Origin: Haemophilus parainfluenzae
Lineage (GTDB): Bacteria; Pseudomonadota; Gammaproteobacteria; Enterobacterales; Pasteurellaceae
Direction of reading: 5' to 3'
Assembly: GCF_003252725.1 (NCBI RefSeq)
Contig: NZ_QEPO01000002.1
Coordinates: 1 to 64,000, forward strand
DNA: 64,000 nt
Shown: in pieces, positions 43,901 through 52,541 of the stretch
How positions within the stretch are numbered: position 1 is the first letter of the stretch
Layout: each line of letters starts with the position of its first letter
Translations under genes and position numbers: made by a program
The notes under the pieces: generated by a model
What the model was told of the DNA's origin: nothing
Databases searched by the model: none
The model's input: only the letters and a program-made list of their open reading frames with translations

Positions 43901-44332
43901 GCAAAATATAAGGATCGTTATCGCATTCGTCCATGGCTTTATTATCTCATTCAACTGGCGACAAAAGAGAACGCTCAGCCACCACGTATTATCGCTAAAG
44001 ATAAGGATTTAACATTAAAAGCAATAGAAAAATCAACCGCACTTGAGAAACTGAAAATGTATGTCGAGGCCTATTTACAAAGCCAACAACAAATTCAGCT
44101 CATTCCAACGGAAAATATAGCGAAGTTTATTGAAAAAGATGAAAGTGCGGTCAATTTTGATAATGTTTTAACGAATATCGAATCCCTTGCAAAAGATGAT
44201 AACTATGGTTATAGAAAAGCCGATCCTTATTGGGCAAGGGTATTGGGGCAAACAGAACAATTTAAATCACAGGATGGTCTTTTGCAGTTGGTGAAACAAA
44301 CCACATCTTGGTTTGGAGAAATGTTGTCTTAA
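40973..44332 (+). CDS. recC: Exonuclease V (RecBCD) gamma subunit
   Basis: RecC recognises Chi and splits the strands in the RecBCD helicase-nuclease, which repairs double-strand breaks. The 1119-residue length matches the family. The start MFVTYYSNQPEIQKDILV is read from a TTG with AAAGGG upstream. Recognised blocks include VQSPGMAQWLQM, FGIPALPTVYL, MRSIPFKVVCLLGMNEADYPR and RRDDDRYLFLEALLAAR (RecC inactive helicase/nuclease folds). It follows comQ by 37 bases. recB and recD are not in this window. Confidence 0.95.
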   Translation: MFVTYYSNQPEIQKDILVSLLENLPQHDPFQSDIVLVQSPGMAQWLQMEIAKKRGVAANFQFPMPSSFIWKLYADNLPNVSTQNPFEKDSTLWRLMRLIPTFLQQKEFEPLKKYLASSPASEQQKLYQLSLKVADLFDQYLVYRPEWIAAWEENNNEKILAQINQQKQGLSALNPTFLSQIKDNIHWQGILWRALVDDVQRDFGGKAKHRAALNQQFLELCRDPNATLNLPECIFIFGIPALPTVYLNIFQGISAKTDVHLFFNNPCQEYWGDLRDLSKSYLLERQRFVQESNDAKPLISAEQVSWEPADLDYTNQQEELFNGNPLLASWGKMGRDFLYQLVRDEENIQAISRDYYAELSEKTLLGQIQNQILTLSHGTLNVAKNDRSLVMKSCHSEMREVEVLHDYLLDLFNQNQHKPKEEQITPKDVVVMVADVNQYTPYIQAVFGANSADAPVIPFSISDSKLSESDVIVSSYLSLLNLKESQFGAEEVLALLDIPAIRERFNIALADLEQIREWVKEAGIRFGLEKQQNTLNFNAWQAGLERMTLGYAIREEQGVWQDSLGLDSSYGLKGQLVGAVNQFFTALNKWHQDLQKAHNIEKWREKLTALLTDFFVQNEETADTLFYIQDCINTFADDLQTVNFEETLQVDVIAEVMSARLEETPNSLRFLAGKVNFCTLLPMRSIPFKVVCLLGMNEADYPRSHTPNSFDLMQYHHQKGDRVRRDDDRYLFLEALLAARSHFYVSYVGCSIIDNQPKEPSVLVSQLLDYINHYSDNGLRIEQHPMTAFSPINFQNEGEINRSFAKKWLPIAQFQERKCHEFAVPMGENQEPITEIELDRFVSFVENPVKFFFEKQLGVYFRDEDDRIEESENFTLNGLEHYRISNELLHLEEAQFNDYFDKQRVKGIMPRGEFAEVCAQSIRADVLAFKEKIKDYSSPHSESVDFVVETAQGNIRLFGYMEPLFGDENKIIEWRFAKYKDRYRIRPWLYYLIQLATKENAQPPRIIAKDKDLTLKAIEKSTALEKLKMYVEAYLQSQQQIQLIPTENIAKFIEKDESAVNFDNVLTNIESLAKDDNYGYRKADPYWARVLGQTEQFKSQDGLLQLVKQTTSWFGEMLS

Positions 44333-44335
44333 AGC

Positions 44336-44367
44336 GGATCTTCAGATCGAAAAGATCCTGGATTTTT
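44336..44367 (+). terminator. Terminator of recC
   Basis: GGATCTT (44336-44342) pairs with AAGATCC (44352-44358), followed by TGGATTTTTG. The stem is short and the loop nine bases, so it is moderate. Confidence 0.6.
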
Positions 44368-44409
44368 GATAAGATACTGACTTAAGAATCATTTTGAAAA
44401 GGAGCTAAA

Positions 44410-44859
44410 ATGCGTTGTCCGTTTTGTTCAACTGAAGAAACTAAGGTGATTGACAGCCGTTTGGTTTCTGATGGGTATCAAGTACGTCGTCGTCGGGAAT
44501 GCGGGAATTGTCATGAACGCTTTACCACCTTTGAAACGGCCGAATTAGTGGTGCCAAAAATTATTAAAAATGATGGGTCACGAGAGCCGTTTAATGAAGA
44601 TAAATTGCGTAGCGGTATTCAACATGCGTTAGAAAAACGCCCTGTAAGTTCGGATGATGTGGAAAAAGCCATCAGCCATATTATTATCCAATTACGTGCG
44701 ACAGGTGAGCGCGAAGTGCCAAGTCATCTCGTGGGCAAATTAGCCATGAATGAGCTGAAAGAATTAGATAAAGTGGCGTATATCCGTTTTGCGTCCGTTT
44801 ACCTGAGCTTTGATAATATCAATGAATTCACCAAAGAAATTGAAAGCTTAAAGGATTAG
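44410..44859 (+). CDS. nrdR: Transcriptional repressor NrdR
   Basis: NrdR represses ribonucleotide reductase genes according to dATP/ATP level. The 149-residue protein opens with the zinc ribbon [17 protein letters not shown] and [12 protein letters not shown], followed by an ATP-cone domain ([19 protein letters not shown]). The usual first gene of nrdR-ribD; only one base separates them. Confidence 0.97.
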   Translation: MRCPFCSTEETKVIDSRLVSDGYQVRRRRECGNCHERFTTFETAELVVPKIIKNDGSREPFNEDKLRSGIQHALEKRPVSSDDVEKAISHIIIQLRATGEREVPSHLVGKLAMNELKELDKVAYIRFASVYLSFDNINEFTKEIESLKD

Positions 44860-44860
44860 T

Positions 44861-45991
44861 ATGAGTGATACCTTTTCCCCTGATGACGTGAAATTTATGC
44901 AACAGGCTCTTGAGCTTGCGGCAAAAGGGCAGTACACCACTACGCCTAATCCATCCGTAGGATGTGTGTTGGTTAAAAACGGTGAAATTGTCGGGAAAGG
45001 GTTTCATTTTAAAGCTGGTCAGCCTCATGCAGAACGAGTGGCGTTGGCAGATGCCGGTGAGAAAGCGAAAGGCGCAACTGCTTATGTGACGCTTGAACCT
45101 TGTTCTCATTATGGACGCACACCGCCTTGTGCATTAGGTTTAATTGAAGCGGGTGTCAGTCGAGTTGTCGCAGCCATGGCCGATCCTAATCCTCAAGTGG
45201 CGGGCAAGGGCTTAAAAATGTTAGCCGATGCAGGCATACCAAGTGCGGTCAATTTATTGAACGAACAAGCAGAAGCTTTAAATAAAGGTTTTCTTAAACG
45301 TATGAGAACCGGTAAGCCTTATGTGCAGCTAAAACTAGCCATGAGTTTAGACGGCCGAACAGCTATGGCGAGCGGTGAAAGCAAGTGGATCACTGGTGAA
45401 GCCGCTCGTGCAGATGTACAAAAAATGCGAGCCAAAGCGACCGCACTTTTATCTACAAGTGCTACCGTGTTAGCCGATGATCCAAGCTTGAATGTGCGTT
45501 GGAATCAATTCCCCGATGCTCTAAAAGCGGAATATGCTGAAGATACTGTGCGTCAGCCTATTCGCATAATCTTAGATTCTCAAAATCGAGTTCAACCAAA
45601 CCATCAATTATTCCATACCCATTCGCCAGTTTGGCTTGTGGGTTCAATTCCACGGGATATGTCTGTATTCCCTGATTTCTGTGAGCAAATGTTACTACCA
45701 GAAAACTATGATTTTGATCTATTGATGACAGAATTAGGCAAGAGACAAGTGAATTCTGTTTGGGTTGAAGCCGGCGCCAATTTAGCGGGAAGCCTGATTG
45801 AACAACATGCTGTAGATGAATTAATCATTTATGTCGCCCCAAAACTCTTGGGAGATAAAGCTCGAGGATTATGCCAACTTCCGCATTTGGAAAAACTTGC
45901 TGATGCCCCATTGTGGCAACTGCAAGAATGTGAAAGAATTGGGGATGATTTAAAACTTAGTTATTTACCTAACTTATTAATAAAAGAATAA
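44861..45991 (+). CDS. ribD: Riboflavin biosynthesis deaminase/reductase RibD
   Basis: RibD performs two steps of riboflavin synthesis, deaminating the pyrimidine and then reducing the ribose side chain. The 376-residue protein has the deaminase domain first, with PHAERVAL and the zinc motif EPCSHYGRTPPC. The reductase domain follows from about residue 147 (KPYVQLKLAMSLDGRTA, the substrate strip, and VWVEAGANLAGSLI). Other rib genes are not adjacent. degS follows after 3 bases. Confidence 0.96.
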   Translation: MSDTFSPDDVKFMQQALELAAKGQYTTTPNPSVGCVLVKNGEIVGKGFHFKAGQPHAERVALADAGEKAKGATAYVTLEPCSHYGRTPPCALGLIEAGVSRVVAAMADPNPQVAGKGLKMLADAGIPSAVNLLNEQAEALNKGFLKRMRTGKPYVQLKLAMSLDGRTAMASGESKWITGEAARADVQKMRAKATALLSTSATVLADDPSLNVRWNQFPDALKAEYAEDTVRQPIRIILDSQNRVQPNHQLFHTHSPVWLVGSIPRDMSVFPDFCEQMLLPENYDFDLLMTELGKRQVNSVWVEAGANLAGSLIEQHAVDELIIYVAPKLLGDKARGLCQLPHLEKLADAPLWQLQECERIGDDLKLSYLPNLLIKE

Positions 45992-45994
45992 AAA

Positions 45995-47017
45995 ATGTTA
46001 AAAAAACTTTTCCACTCCGCCCTTTGGGGGCTTGCTGCGGCAGGTGTTATTTTATTTGCCGTTCCTAAGCTCAATAACAGCAGCCTTTTCTCTGCTGATG
46101 ATATCGTTTCGTTCAATAGCGCCGTGAGAATTGCTTCTCCTGCTGTGGTGAATGTGTACAACCGATCTTTTTCTTCTGCCAGTATTAATGATAGCGATCA
46201 ATTACAGGTAAATAACTTAGGTTCTGGTGTGATTATGACGAAAGACGGTTATATACTCACCAATAAACACGTTATCCAAAATGCCGATCAAATTGTAGTC
46301 GCACTGCAAAACGGTAATATTTATGAAGCGAATTTAATTGGTTCGGATAATTTAACGGATCTTGCGGTACTAAAAATTAAAGCAACCGATCTTTCCACGA
46401 TTCCACAAAATAAAGAACGCCAAGTACGAGTGGGTGATATTGCTCTGGCTATTGGTAACCCATATAACCTTGGTCAAAGTGTTTCCCAAGGGATTATTAG
46501 TGCGGTAGGGCGTAGTGCAGTTGGGGATTCTTTAGGTCGTCAAAACTTTATTCAAACAGATGCATCAATTAACCGCGGTAACTCTGGTGGTGCGTTGATT
46601 AACTCAGCTGGCGAATTAGTAGGGATCAGCACGTTAAGTATTGGTAAAACAGCCAATGAAATTGCAGAAGGTCTGAATTTTGCGATTCCAATCAGCATTG
46701 CCAATGATGTGTTATATAAAATTATTCGCGATGGACGCGTGATTCGTGGTTATTTTGGGGTACAAAGTGAAATCACCGCGAACTCAAACGGTGGTATCGT
46801 GATTACAGGCGTGACCGCCAATAGCCCTGCAGCGAAAGCGGGCATCCAAGTAGGTGATGTGATTTTACGTTTAAATAAACAAGATAACCTGTCTATTCGT
46901 GAAATGATGCAAATTATCAGTGATACTAAACCGAATACTGAAGTCATCGTTACCATTTCTCGCTTAGGTAAAGTGATTGATCTCCCTGTGATTATTGAAG
47001 AGTTCCCGTCTAATTAA
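45995..47017 (+). CDS. degS: Periplasmic serine protease DegS
   Basis: DegS senses misfolded outer membrane proteins through its PDZ domain and cuts the anti-sigma factor RseA. The 340-residue protein has an N-terminal membrane anchor (about residues 8-24), a trypsin-like domain with H in TNKHVIQNA, D in LTDLAVLKI and the serine in GNSGGALIN, and one PDZ domain near 235-325. One PDZ instead of two separates it from DegP. It is 3 bases after ribD and 9 before yfbR. Confidence 0.94.
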   Translation: MLKKLFHSALWGLAAAGVILFAVPKLNNSSLFSADDIVSFNSAVRIASPAVVNVYNRSFSSASINDSDQLQVNNLGSGVIMTKDGYILTNKHVIQNADQIVVALQNGNIYEANLIGSDNLTDLAVLKIKATDLSTIPQNKERQVRVGDIALAIGNPYNLGQSVSQGIISAVGRSAVGDSLGRQNFIQTDASINRGNSGGALINSAGELVGISTLSIGKTANEIAEGLNFAIPISIANDVLYKIIRDGRVIRGYFGVQSEITANSNGGIVITGVTANSPAAKAGIQVGDVILRLNKQDNLSIREMMQIISDTKPNTEVIVTISRLGKVIDLPVIIEEFPSN

Positions 47018-47026
47018 GGATATATT

Positions 47027-47620
47027 GTGGAAGTTAAAACCAGTCACTTTTTTGCCTGTTTAGATCGTCTTCGCTTAATTCAGCGTTGGTCATTGATGCG
47101 CAATATTGAAAAGGAAAACTTAGCGGAGCATAGTCTGCAAGTTGCCTTTGTGGCACAAGCTTTAGCGATTATTAAAAATCGCTTTTTTGGTGGGGAAGTG
47201 AATCCTGAGCGTATTGCGGTGATGGCGATGTATCATGATACCTCTGAAATTTTTACTGGAGATTTGCCAACCCCAATTAAGTATTTCAATTCTGAAATCA
47301 CTCATGCTTACAAAGACATTGAAGCGGCTGCAGAATTGCATTTAATTAGTTTGCTCCCGACTGAATTGCAAGAGAGTTTTGCGACATACTTAGATAGTGA
47401 GCAATTTAGCCCAGAAGAAAAGCATTTAGTAAAACAAGCGGATTTGATTTGTGCCTATATTAAAGCCCAATTTGAATTAGAGCATGGTAACCATGAATTT
47501 AAAACAGCGAAAAAACGCTTAGAAAATTTAATGGAACAATGGCACAGTCAAGAAATGGATTATTTTTTGCAGGTCTTTTTGCCAAGTTTTGGACGATCGA
47601 TTGATGAGATTGCGTTGTAA
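47027..47620 (+). CDS. yfbR: 5'-deoxynucleotidase YfbR
   Basis: YfbR removes phosphate from deoxynucleoside monophosphates in nucleotide pool control. The 197-residue HD-domain protein reads from a GTG ([21 protein letters not shown]). It has the metal ligands H in [11 protein letters not shown], the HD pair in [20 protein letters not shown] (shortened: [12 protein letters not shown]) and a late D in [14 protein letters not shown]. It is the last gene before an inverted-USS terminator. Confidence 0.94.
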   Translation: MEVKTSHFFACLDRLRLIQRWSLMRNIEKENLAEHSLQVAFVAQALAIIKNRFFGGEVNPERIAVMAMYHDTSEIFTGDLPTPIKYFNSEITHAYKDIEAAAELHLISLLPTELQESFATYLDSEQFSPEEKHLVKQADLICAYIKAQFELEHGNHEFKTAKKRLENLMEQWHSQEMDYFLQVFLPSFGRSIDEIAL

Positions 47621-47628
47621 GCGAAAAT

Positions 47629-47662
47629 AAAAAGTGCGGTTAATTTTGACCGCACTTTTTGT
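47629..47662. terminator. Bidirectional inverted-USS terminator (yfbR/modE)
   Basis: AAAGTGCGGT (47631-47640) and ACCGCACTTT (47649-47658) with A and T runs form a perfect 10-bp or longer stem between the convergent genes yfbR and modE. Confidence 0.9.
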
Positions 47663-47670
47663 TTCTGATA

Positions 47671-48441
47671 TTACTTCAATGTCGCTAAAATGATCTGTTC
47701 AGGATCTACGTGTAACCACACATCTTGTCCCACTTTCCAACCATCTTTGCTATGAATACTCGCACAAAATTCAATTGAGCTGTCCTTTATTTGCAAAATC
47801 GCTTCTTCATTCTGCATAGAAAGAATCGTCGCTTGGAAAAGGTTATTTTTTTCTTCTAATGGGGTGGTGCTAATTTTCACCCAAGGGGCTTTAAACATGA
47901 CCATCACTTCTTTTTCAGTAATGAGTCTGAGGCGCTCAGCACTGCGCATTGTGATTGAAACATGTAATGGATGAGCTAAATCCTGAATGTTTACTGCAAC
48001 AATGCAGCGGGAGTCCACAATATGTTGGCTTGCCACTTTCCCGAAAAATTGATTGCGTGCGCTACTTTGTAAGGAGAATTTTGCCGTTGCTGAAAGGAGA
48101 CTGTTTAGCGGGATCGTCTCATCTTGCAGAATATGAAAGGCGTGCTCTTGTGTTTGTTCGAGCAAATCATAAAGCTGCAGTAAACGCTCAGCATAAGTGG
48201 TTAATGAAGTACCGCCCCCATTTTTCCCACCGATATTACGTTCTAAAAGCGGTTTGGGGCTGATTTTATTCATTGCCTCAAGGTGATCCCAAGCACTTTT
48301 ATAGCTCACTTTAGCGTTTTTGGCCGCTTGGTTGATTGAGCCACATTCTTTAATTTCTTTTAAGAGGCGAACACGTTTTGGATCAATAAATAATTCTTGA
48401 TGAAGTTTGATCGTCAGTAAAATTTCAGTTTGTTTCATCAT
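47671..48441 (-). CDS. modE: Molybdate-responsive transcriptional regulator ModE
   Basis: ModE represses the molybdate transporter when molybdate is bound. The 256-residue protein has an N-terminal winged helix-turn-helix (LLKEIKECGSINQAAKNAKVSYKSAWDHLEAM, given here as GSINQAAKNAKVSYKSAWDH), the ModE-specific RNIGGKNGGGTSLT loop, and two Mop-like molybdate-binding halves (SARNQFFGKV and the second around LFQATILSM). It is divergent from modABC with the operator between. Confidence 0.96.
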   Translation of the reverse strand: MMKQTEILLTIKLHQELFIDPKRVRLLKEIKECGSINQAAKNAKVSYKSAWDHLEAMNKISPKPLLERNIGGKNGGGTSLTTYAERLLQLYDLLEQTQEHAFHILQDETIPLNSLLSATAKFSLQSSARNQFFGKVASQHIVDSRCIVAVNIQDLAHPLHVSITMRSAERLRLITEKEVMVMFKAPWVKISTTPLEEKNNLFQATILSMQNEEAILQIKDSSIEFCASIHSKDGWKVGQDVWLHVDPEQIILATLK

Positions 48442-48516
48442 CTCCTCCTAATACACAATTCTGTTTATTTTACTTGATCTTTAAGTTTTTCTGTATGCTT
48501 ATTTAAAAATTCAAGT

Positions 48517-48556
48517 TATAATTTACTCGTAGTATATTTTTTTATATATAGTTTCA
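48517..48556 (+). promoter_or_regulatory. modA promoter with candidate ModE operator
   Basis: A perfect TATAAT (48517-48522) with a weak -35 box gives a start near 48529. Over that start lies CGTAGTATAT-TTTTTT-ATATATAG, with near-symmetric TATAT halves like ModE sites. A repressor bound here would block initiation. Symmetry is imperfect, so the exact site is tentative. Confidence 0.5.
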
Positions 48557-48575
48557 TTTATATAGGAGATAAATA

Positions 48576-49337
48576 ATGAAATTAACTAAATTTGCAACTG
48601 CACTTTTAATTGCAGGCATGGGCGTATCTTTTGCTGCATCAGCAAAAGTGACTGTGTTTGCAGCAGCTTCAATGACTGATGCGTTACAACAAATTGCGGA
48701 TCAATACCAAACTGAAAAGCCAAATAATACCGTCGTTTTCTCTTTTGCTTCTTCTTCTACCCTTGCCAAACAAGTTGAAGAAGGTGCACCTGCAGACTTA
48801 TTTATTTCAGCTAGCAACAAATGGATGAAATATTTATCAGATAAAAATCTCACCGTAAAAGAAACGGAAAAAGTATTAGCGGGTAATGAATTAGTATTAA
48901 TTGCACCGGCTAAAAGTGCGGTTAATTCAGTGGATATTGCTAAAGGTGAATGGATTAAAGGCTTAAAAGACAGCTATTTATCTGTGGGTGATCCTGCGCA
49001 TGTTCCTGCGGGACAATATGCAGAAGAATCATTAACGAAATTAAATTTATGGGATCAAGTTAAAGATAAATTAGCGCGTGCGAAAGACGTACGTGGCGCG
49101 TTAGCCTTAGTTGAACGTGCTGAAGCACCTTACGGTATCGTGTATAGCACTGATGCAAAAGTGAGTAAAGACGTGAAAGCAGTAGGTGTATTCCCGAAAG
49201 ATAGCTATAAACCAGTTGAATATCCAGTCGCGATTTTAAAAGATCATGACAATGCGGATACCCGTGATTTCCTTAACTACTTAGAATCGAGCGCAGCGAA
49301 AAAAATATTTGTTGAATATGGTTTCTCTGTGAAATAA
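48576..49337 (+). CDS. modA: Molybdate ABC transporter, periplasmic binding protein
   Basis: ModA binds molybdate or tungstate for import. The 253-residue precursor has a signal peptide cut after ASA. The mature start KVTVFAAASMTDALQQIADQY holds the ligand serine; further ligand regions are FASSSTLAKQVEEGAPAD and VGDPAHVPAGQYAEE. A USS near 48917 is in frame. A GNRA-loop hairpin follows the stop within the operon. Confidence 0.96.
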   Translation: MKLTKFATALLIAGMGVSFAASAKVTVFAAASMTDALQQIADQYQTEKPNNTVVFSFASSSTLAKQVEEGAPADLFISASNKWMKYLSDKNLTVKETEKVLAGNELVLIAPAKSAVNSVDIAKGEWIKGLKDSYLSVGDPAHVPAGQYAEESLTKLNLWDQVKDKLARAKDVRGALALVERAEAPYGIVYSTDAKVSKDVKAVGVFPKDSYKPVEYPVAILKDHDNADTRDFLNYLESSAAKKIFVEYGFSVK

Positions 49338-49357
49338 TGAGCTCAGACTTTATAAAG

Positions 49358-49384
49358 AAAGGACAGGCAACTGTCCTTTTTGTT
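49358..49384 (+). terminator. Intra-operon hairpin between modA and modB (partial terminator)
   Basis: A perfect 9-bp stem, AAAGGACAG / CTGTCCTTT, with a GCAA tetraloop and trailing TTG, lies 20 bases after modA and about 50 before modB. It has terminator form but sits inside the operon, so it probably cuts the level of modBC below that of modA. Confidence 0.78.
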
Positions 49385-49431
49385 ATCTCTAAAGAAATTT
49401 CGTCATATTGATATATACACAAGGAAATATT

Positions 49432-50148
49432 TTGCTCTCTTGGTTTCAATTAAGCCCGATGGAATGGGATGCGATTCACTTAAGCATGAGTGTCGCATTG
49501 AGTTCTATGCTTTGGAGTTTGCCCTTCGCAATTTTTATCGCTTGGTTGCTGGCTCGTAAGGAATTTTACGGTAAGTCGCTGGTTACAGGAATTATTCATC
49601 TGCCTTTGGTGTTACCGCCGGTGGTTATCGGTTATTTATTATTAGTCGCCATGGGACGTAATGGCTTTATTGGCAAGTATTTATATCAATGGTTTGGCTT
49701 ATCCTTCGGCTTTAGTTGGAAGGGAGCGGTATTAGCTTCTGCAGTGGTGGCATTTCCATTGGTTGTGCGGGCGATACGTCTTTCCTTAGAAAGCATTGAT
49801 TTTAAATTAGAGCAAGCCGCACAAACGCTTGGTGCTTCGCCTTGGCGAGTCTTTTTTACAATCACGTTGCCTCTTTCTTTACCTGGTGTATTGGCGGGTT
49901 TAGTATTAGGTTTTGCTCGTTCTTTAGGTGAGTTTGGTGCAACTATTACTTTCGTTTCCAATATCGCAGGAGAAACTCAAACCATTCCTTTAGCGATGTA
50001 TTCATTTATCCAAACACCAGGCGCAGAAGCACAAACTGCACGACTTTGCTTGTTTGCGGTGATCCTTTCATTAATTTCTTTATTGCTTTCCGAAACCTTA
50101 AGTAAACGGATGCAGAAAAAATTGGGGCAAGGCGATGCTACACATTAA
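49432..50148 (+). CDS. modB: Molybdate ABC transporter permease
   Basis: ModB forms the membrane channel of the molybdate importer. I start at the TTG at 49432 ([15 protein letters not shown]), which has AAGGA seven bases before it; an earlier TTG at 49408 has no ribosome site. The 238-residue protein has five or six membrane segments and the EAA motif [21 protein letters not shown] (core GASPWRVF). It overlaps modC by 14 bases. Confidence 0.93.
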   Translation: MLSWFQLSPMEWDAIHLSMSVALSSMLWSLPFAIFIAWLLARKEFYGKSLVTGIIHLPLVLPPVVIGYLLLVAMGRNGFIGKYLYQWFGLSFGFSWKGAVLASAVVAFPLVVRAIRLSLESIDFKLEQAAQTLGASPWRVFFTITLPLSLPGVLAGLVLGFARSLGEFGATITFVSNIAGETQTIPLAMYSFIQTPGAEAQTARLCLFAVILSLISLLLSETLSKRMQKKLGQGDATH

Positions 50149-51190
50149 TGTACAACAACAATTAGGTCGCCTGACCTTACGTGCGGATCTCCAGCTACCA
50201 ACACAAGGTGTGACGGCTATTTTTGGTTTGTCAGGTTCGGGTAAAACCTCATTGATTAATTTGGTGAGTGGTTTAACTCATCCTGATCAGGGATTTATTC
50301 GTTTAAATGACCGCACTTTGGTGGATGTAGAGAACGGTGAGAATCTCCCTGTGCATCAGCGCAAAATTGGTTACGTATTCCAAGATGCGCGTTTATTTCC
50401 GCATTACAACGTCAAAGGCAATTTACGTTATGGCATGAAGCATGTCAGCCGTGAAGACTTTGACTATATCGTTCAGCTACTTGGTATTGAATCCTTACTC
50501 AAACGCTATCCTCTGACTTTATCGGGTGGTGAAAAACAACGTGTGGCAATTGGGCGAGCCTTATTAACAGATCCTGATATTTTGTTAATGGATGAACCAC
50601 TTTCAGCTTTAGATGTGCCTCGCAAACGTGAGCTTATGCAATATCTGGAAAGTCTATCCAAAGAAATTAATGTGCCGATTTTATATGTGACGCACAGCTT
50701 GGATGAATTATTACGTTTGGCCGATCGCGTTGTGCTGATGGAAAACGGCAAAGTGAAAGCCTATGACACCTTAGAAAATGTGTGGAACAGTCCGTTATTT
50801 GCCCCTTGGAAAGGTGAATCGGAGCAGAGTAGTGTGTTGGCGTTGCCCGTATATTTACATAATCCAACCTATAAAATGACCGCACTTTCTTTGGGCGAAC
50901 AACAGCTTTGGATTAATGAAGTACATCATCAAGCGAATGAAAAAGTTCGCGTCTGTATTTATAGTTCCGATGTGTCACTCACACTCAGCAAGCCAGAGCA
51001 AACGAGTATTCGTAATATTTTACGAGGGCAAATTGTACAAATCGTTCCGCAAGAGAATCGCATTGACATTGCGGTATTAGTGGAAGGACATAAAGTTTGG
51101 GCAAGTATCAGTAAATGGGCTTTTAATGAATTGCATTTTGCTCAAGGCATGGATGTTTATGTGCAAATAAAAGCGATTTCTGTCGTGTAA
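50135..51190 (+). CDS. modC: Molybdate ABC transporter ATPase
   Basis: ModC energises molybdate import. The 351-residue protein has Walker [10 protein letters not shown], signature [15 protein letters not shown], Walker [13 protein letters not shown] and H in YVTHSLDEL. The C-terminal Mop/TOBE regulatory domain, around residues 285-350, can bind molybdate and lock the transporter. It starts inside the end of modB. Two USS copies are in frame. A long inverted-USS terminator follows. Confidence 0.96.
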   Translation: MLHINVQQQLGRLTLRADLQLPTQGVTAIFGLSGSGKTSLINLVSGLTHPDQGFIRLNDRTLVDVENGENLPVHQRKIGYVFQDARLFPHYNVKGNLRYGMKHVSREDFDYIVQLLGIESLLKRYPLTLSGGEKQRVAIGRALLTDPDILLMDEPLSALDVPRKRELMQYLESLSKEINVPILYVTHSLDELLRLADRVVLMENGKVKAYDTLENVWNSPLFAPWKGESEQSSVLALPVYLHNPTYKMTALSLGEQQLWINEVHHQANEKVRVCIYSSDVSLTLSKPEQTSIRNILRGQIVQIVPQENRIDIAVLVEGHKVWASISKWAFNELHFAQGMDVYVQIKAISVV

Positions 51191-51207
51191 AGTCATTACT
51201 TATAAAA

Positions 51208-51256
51208 TAAAAGTGCGGTCAATTTCAAAACAGTTTTAAAATTGACCGCACTTTCT
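51208..51256. terminator. Bidirectional inverted-USS terminator (modC/dnaJ)
   Basis: AAAGTGCGGTCAATTT (51210-51225) and AAATTGACCGCACTTT (51239-51254) form a perfect 16-bp stem, the longest paired USS in the window, between convergent modC and dnaJ. Confidence 0.92.
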
Positions 51257-51264
51257 GTTTAGGC

Positions 51265-52401
51265 TTACTTACCTAAGTTATCAAAGAATTTCTTCACACC
51301 GTCTAAAAAGCTTGAAGATTTAGGACTATGCGATTTTTGTCCTTTCAAACTTTCTTCCAGTTTTTCTAATAATTCTTTTTGTTCTTTATTTAAGTTCACC
51401 GGTGTTTCAATCACTACGCGACAAATGAGATCGCCTGCATAGCCGCTACGTGTAGAGCTCACCCCTTTACCCCGCATACGGAACAGTTTGCCTGTTTGGG
51501 TTTCAGCAGGGATTTTGAGTTTCACTTTACCGTCTAAGGTTGGGACTTCAATTTCACCCCCTAACGCAGCCATTGAGAAACTGATTGGCACTTCGCAGTA
51601 GAGGTTATTGCCATCACGTTCAAAGATATGATGTTCTTTAACATGAATCACCACATATAAATCGCCTGCTGGTGCTCCATTTTCGCCTGCTGCGCCTTCA
51701 CCGCTTAAACGTAATTGGTTGCCGGTATCCACACCTGCTGGGATTTTAACGGACAGGTTTTTCTTCTTGTGAACACGACCTTCGCCATGGCAGCTTTTAC
51801 ATGGTTTTTCAATTTTCTTACCCGAGCCATGACAAGTTGGACAAATCGCTTCAGTCACGAAGAAGCCTTGTTGGCGACGAACACGACCAGAACCATGACA
51901 GCTTGGACATGTCTCAACTTTTGATCCTTTTTCTGCACCAGTACCATCACAGCTATCACAGTGAGCAAGCGTATTAATTTGGATATCTTTGGTTGTACCT
52001 TTTACGGCTTCTTCTAACGTAATTTGGATGTCATAGCGTAAATCTTCACCGCGTACTACACGCTGACGACCGCGTCCGCCACCGCCGAAGATATCACCGA
52101 ACATATCTCCAAAAATGTCACCGAAATCAGCACCGCTGAATCCGCCACCAAAGCCGCCGCCTCCCATGCCGCCTTGTTCAAAGGCTGCATGGCCATATTG
52201 ATCGTAAGCGGCACGTTTTTCTTTATCACCTAGGATTTCATAGGCTTCTTGGATTTCTTTAAATTTTTCTTCTTTGGCTTTATCACCTTTGGTTCTATCA
52301 GGGTGATATTGCATGGCGAGTTTTTTGTAAGCACGTTTAATTGCTTTTTCATCTGCGCCACGTTCAACACCAAGAACGTCGTAATAATCTTTCTTTGCCA
52401 T
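51265..52401 (-). CDS. dnaJ: Chaperone protein DnaJ
   Basis: DnaJ brings unfolded proteins to DnaK and stimulates its ATPase. The 378-residue type I J-protein has the J-domain with HPD at residues 33-35 ([10 protein letters not shown]), the Gly/Phe-rich linker ([14 protein letters not shown]), four CxxCxGxG zinc repeats ([32 protein letters not shown]) and the C-terminal client-binding domains. It is not directly behind dnaK: metY and a small gene stand between. A possible heat-shock type sequence (CTTGAT then ACATTAT) lies before it, but it is weak. Confidence 0.97.
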   Translation of the reverse strand: MAKKDYYDVLGVERGADEKAIKRAYKKLAMQYHPDRTKGDKAKEEKFKEIQEAYEILGDKEKRAAYDQYGHAAFEQGGMGGGGFGGGFSGADFGDIFGDMFGDIFGGGGRGRQRVVRGEDLRYDIQITLEEAVKGTTKDIQINTLAHCDSCDGTGAEKGSKVETCPSCHGSGRVRRQQGFFVTEAICPTCHGSGKKIEKPCKSCHGEGRVHKKKNLSVKIPAGVDTGNQLRLSGEGAAGENGAPAGDLYVVIHVKEHHIFERDGNNLYCEVPISFSMAALGGEIEVPTLDGKVKLKIPAETQTGKLFRMRGKGVSSTRSGYAGDLICRVVIETPVNLNKEQKELLEKLEESLKGQKSHSPKSSSFLDGVKKFFDNLGK

Positions 52402-52541
52402 AATGTTTTCGTTTTCCGTTTAAAAATATAAATTTAAAAAATTTTATTTTGTTATTGTATGGTATTGCGTTAACAACATACCTAAGAATAAAAATAATGT
52501 CGAAGTCAGAAATATCAAGGGTAAATTCGTTAATTTATGAC

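Noticed and set aside
49408-49431. Earlier TTG start for modB at 49408
   Set aside because: No ribosome site before it; the AAGGA lies between it and the TTG at 49432.
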